Positions 61,820 through 64,000 of a DNA stretch of 64,000 bases are shown piece after piece. Position 1 is the stretch's first letter; each line of letters begins with the position of its first letter. The notes below the pieces were generated by a model that made no database searches, was not told the origin of the DNA, and worked only from the letters and a program-made list of their open reading frames with translations. Origin of the DNA: DATJGR01 sp963812255 (GTDB lineage: Bacteria > Pseudomonadota > Gammaproteobacteria > Pseudomonadales > Azotimanducaceae); contig CAWEUM010000003.1 of assembly GCA_963812255.1 (NCBI GenBank), positions 1,302,001 to 1,366,000 on the forward strand, in the 5' to 3' direction. The position numbers and the translations under genes are program-made.

Positions 61820-62557
61820 TCAGATCAGGGTCATGCCGCCGTCGACCACCAGTACCTGTCCGGTCGAGTAGGCGCCTCGCATCAGATACAGATACGCCTG
61901 CGCGATTTCCGACGGCATCCCGGCGCGCGGCAACGGTAGGCGCTCCGTCATCTTTTGGATTTGGGCCTCCCGTTGATCTTCAGGAATGCTGTTCCAAACT
62001 TCGGTCCGCACATAGCCGGGGCACACTGCGTTGACGCGCAGTGGCGCGAGGTCGACCGCGAGCGACCGGGTCAGATGCTCGATCGCACCGGCCATCGCCG
62101 TGTTGATCGCCGCGCCTTTGCGCGGTCGGTGAGCAACGACACCGTCGGTAAGCGTGACCGAACCATCCAGCGAAATCCGACCTTGGGCGTGTTTGGTCGC
62201 GGACAAGGCGCCCCAGAAACGGACTGCAAACACTGCGTTTGCACCGCTCAGGTCGAGTTTTGCGATCGTGCTGGCGCTGCGCAGCGCCCCCCAGTCGCCC
62301 GCCGTGTAGACGAGATGGTCGAATGGGCCGGTACGTTCAAAAAACGCTGCCACGCTCGCTTCGTCCTTGACGTCGATCGACAAACCCGCCGCTCCGCTGC
62401 CGAGCCTTTCGACCGCAGCGTCGACGTTCGTCGCGTTGCTGGAACCGACGATCACGTTCGCCCCTTCGGCGATCGCTTCCTGCGCAACGGAAAAGCCGAT
62501 GCCGGACGTGCCGCCGATGACGACGATGCGTTGGTTTCGTAAGGTGCGGGCGGGCAT
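61820..62557 (-). CDS. SDR family protein with unusual active site
   Basis: 245-residue Rossmann protein: VVIGGTSGIGFSVA at the nucleotide site, VYTAGDWG at the NNAG position, LRVNAVCPGYVRT, and VLVVDGGMTLI at the C-terminus. The YxxxK active site is altered: at the corresponding place it reads AHRPRKGAAIN, with His in the Tyr position (HxxxK). Atypical SDRs with RPxxG here are known, and their catalysis may differ. AGGT precedes ATG 62557. Converges on the acyl-CoA dehydrogenase gene with a 40-bp gap. Confidence 0.85.
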   Translation of the reverse strand: MPARTLRNQRIVVIGGTSGIGFSVAQEAIAEGANVIVGSSNATNVDAAVERLGSGAAGLSIDVKDEASVAAFFERTGPFDHLVYTAGDWGALRSASTIAKLDLSGANAVFAVRFWGALSATKHAQGRISLDGSVTLTDGVVAHRPRKGAAINTAMAGAIEHLTRSLAVDLAPLRVNAVCPGYVRTEVWNSIPEDQREAQIQKMTERLPLPRAGMPSEIAQAYLYLMRGAYSTGQVLVVDGGMTLI

Positions 62558-62651
62558 AGTCGGTACCTGGTTGATTTGGAGCGGTTGGTTTCGAGTGATC
62601 CTATCTCAACGACGGCTGGCGTACAGTGCACCGAACATACGAGGTGATTCC

Positions 62652-63935
62652 GTGAAGATCCAATCGCTGCTCGCGCGACGCAACCAGGCGCTCGGCGCCG
62701 GCGCGCCGCTGTTCTACAAAACACCACTGCACATCGTCCGCGGTGACGGTGTGTATCTGTTCGGCGCCGACGGCCGCCGCTACGTCGACATGTACAACAA
62801 CGTGCCGTGCGTCGGTCACGGCAATCCCTATGTGGTCGAAGCGATGGCGCGCCAGCAAGGCACGCTCAACGTTCACAGCCGCTATCTGCACGAGGACATC
62901 GTCGAATACGCCGAGCGGCTGACGAAGCTGCACGCGCCGCCGCTCGAAAGCGTCGTGTTCAGCTGCAGCGGTACCGAGGCCAACGAAGTGGCGCTGCGGA
63001 TGGCGCGCGTCGCCACCGGCAAACACGGTATCGTGTGTTCGAATGCGACGTATCACGGCAACAGCGAGGCCGTCGGTAAGCTGTCGGCCACACGAAGGGG
63101 CCAACCCACAGGCGCAGACGTCCGGTCGTTCCCGTTTCCAGAGCTGTATCGACCGATTGCGCCAAATCTGAGCGAAGCCGACCTGACCAACGCGTACCTC
63201 GATCGTTTGCGCGATGCGATCACCAGTCTCGAAAACAGCGACGAAGGTTTTGCCGGATTGATCGTCTGTTCGATCTTCGCGAACGAAGGGTTGCCGGACG
63301 TGCCGCGTAGCTTCATGCCGCGCGCCGTCGAAATCGTACACGCCGCCGGTGGACTCGTGATCGCAGACGAAGTGCAGGCCGGGTATTGCCGCACGGGGCG
63401 CTGGTGGGGTTACGAAGTGACCGGCTTCAAACCCGACATCGTCGTGACCGGTAAGCCGATGGGTAACGGGTTGCCGTTGTCGGCAACCGCCGCAAGCAAA
63501 TCGTTGGTCGACCTGTTTCGCGCCGCAACGCGCTACTTCAACACGTTCGCGTCGAGCCCGTTGCAGGCCGCCGTCGGCATGGCCGTGCTCGACGTCATCG
63601 AACGCGAACGGTTGCGCGAAAACGCCGCGTCCGTCGGCGCCGTGTTGAAAGCGGCTTTGCTCGAGCGGAAGGACGCGTGTGCAGCGATCGGCGACATTCG
63701 TGGGCAGGGGCTGTTCGTCGGCGTGGAGATGGTGAAGGATCGCACGACGAAGGCGCCCGACCGCGAGCGCGCCATCGACGTGGTCGAGCGCCTGAAAGAC
63801 AAAGGGTTTCTGACGAGCAACGCGGGTGCGTTCAACAACGTCGTCAAAATCCGCCCTCCACTCGTCTTTTCGATGGACAACGCAAAAGCATTTCTCGATG
63901 CGTTCGACGCGACGATCACCGAGATCAACCGCTGA
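62652..63935 (+). CDS. class III aminotransferase family protein
   Basis: 427-residue PLP-dependent fold-type I enzyme of the class III group. VFSCSGTEANEVALRMAR is the phosphate-binding helix region, GGLVIADEVQAGYCRTG holds the PLP-ring Asp, and the PLP lysine is K268 in VVTGKPMGNGLPL. GTG 62652 has GAGGTG 5 nt upstream. The branch (VNVHSRYLHEDIV-like N-terminal part) includes enzymes that act on phosphoethanolamine or phosphohydroxylysine as lyases as well as true aminotransferases, so the reaction is open. The next gene starts 8 nt after its stop. Confidence 0.9.
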   Translation: MKIQSLLARRNQALGAGAPLFYKTPLHIVRGDGVYLFGADGRRYVDMYNNVPCVGHGNPYVVEAMARQQGTLNVHSRYLHEDIVEYAERLTKLHAPPLESVVFSCSGTEANEVALRMARVATGKHGIVCSNATYHGNSEAVGKLSATRRGQPTGADVRSFPFPELYRPIAPNLSEADLTNAYLDRLRDAITSLENSDEGFAGLIVCSIFANEGLPDVPRSFMPRAVEIVHAAGGLVIADEVQAGYCRTGRWWGYEVTGFKPDIVVTGKPMGNGLPLSATAASKSLVDLFRAATRYFNTFASSPLQAAVGMAVLDVIERERLRENAASVGAVLKAALLERKDACAAIGDIRGQGLFVGVEMVKDRTTKAPDRERAIDVVERLKDKGFLTSNAGAFNNVVKIRPPLVFSMDNAKAFLDAFDATITEINR

Positions 63936-63943
63936 CGGCGCCG

Positions 63944-64000
63944 ATGGATAGAGCAGCCGCCGAACAACAGTACACGCCTGCAGCGTGGGAAGCCCTCAGC
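63944..64000 (+). CDS. start of an unidentified gene, cut by the right edge
   Basis: ATG 63944 opens a frame that stays open for 19 codons (MDRAAAEQQYTPAAWEALS) to the end of the window. It lies 8 bp after the class III aminotransferase stop, so it is probably cotranscribed. Enzymes like that neighbour are often paired with a kinase of the aminoglycoside/choline phosphotransferase type, which would suit this start, but too little is visible to say. Confidence 0.4.
   Translation, partial: MDRAAAEQQYTPAAWEALS

Overview
The window is a GC-rich, densely packed stretch of a Gram-negative chromosome. It carries lipoproteins, an outer-membrane beta-barrel, periplasmic multihaem cytochromes and a Tat substrate. 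The gene mix (LLM oxidoreductases, phytanoyl-CoA-type dioxygenases, SDRs, amidohydrolases, acyl-CoA enzymes, many GTG/TTG starts) suggests a metabolically versatile, poorly studied member of the Pseudomonadota, probably gammaproteobacterial. That placement is inference. No rRNA, tRNA, phage, IS or CRISPR was seen.

Layout: 1-14227 holds a P-type ATPase cut by the left edge, a serine hydrolase, an M3 peptidase, an LLM oxidoreductase, an SDR, two alpha/beta hydrolases, an amidohydrolase, a SnoaL-like protein and a phytanoyl-CoA dioxygenase-like protein. 14391-21795 is one operon: a small HTH protein and six subunits of a complex related to group 4 hydrogenase and complex I. The large subunit has lost the [NiFe] cysteines (SxxS in place of CxxC), so this looks like an Ehr-type complex rather than a hydrogenase. 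21827-24753 holds a Tat-exported cupin-like protein, a small lipoprotein, an SDR and a second PhyH protein.

24825-36502 is the most striking region. A minus-strand operon encodes a membrane cytochrome b-like protein, a 21-haem cytochrome, a 36-haem-motif cytochrome and an outer-membrane barrel with TPRs. Divergent from it are a membrane-anchored Fe-S flavoprotein, an exported Sel1/ankyrin protein and a protein with two CcmI-like C-terminal domains. Together they outline a possible electron path from NAD(P)H or quinol across the periplasm to the cell surface, resembling proposed porin-cytochrome conduits of iron oxidisers.

36582-43049 is a minus-strand run of small-molecule enzymes mixed with decay: a YjbR remnant, a frameshifted methyltransferase and an amidase with its middle deleted. 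43237-48011 encodes two translationally coupled periplasmic TPR proteins. 48247-51243 encodes a cyclase/STAND ATPase/TPR regulator. 51260-64000 returns to metabolism: an MBL hydrolase, two F420-type enzymes, a Cys/Met-metabolism PLP enzyme, a single-chain acyl-CoA carboxylase, an acyl-CoA dehydrogenase, an SDR and a class III aminotransferase. It also contains a 30-bp-stem intergenic hairpin and two strong palindromes.
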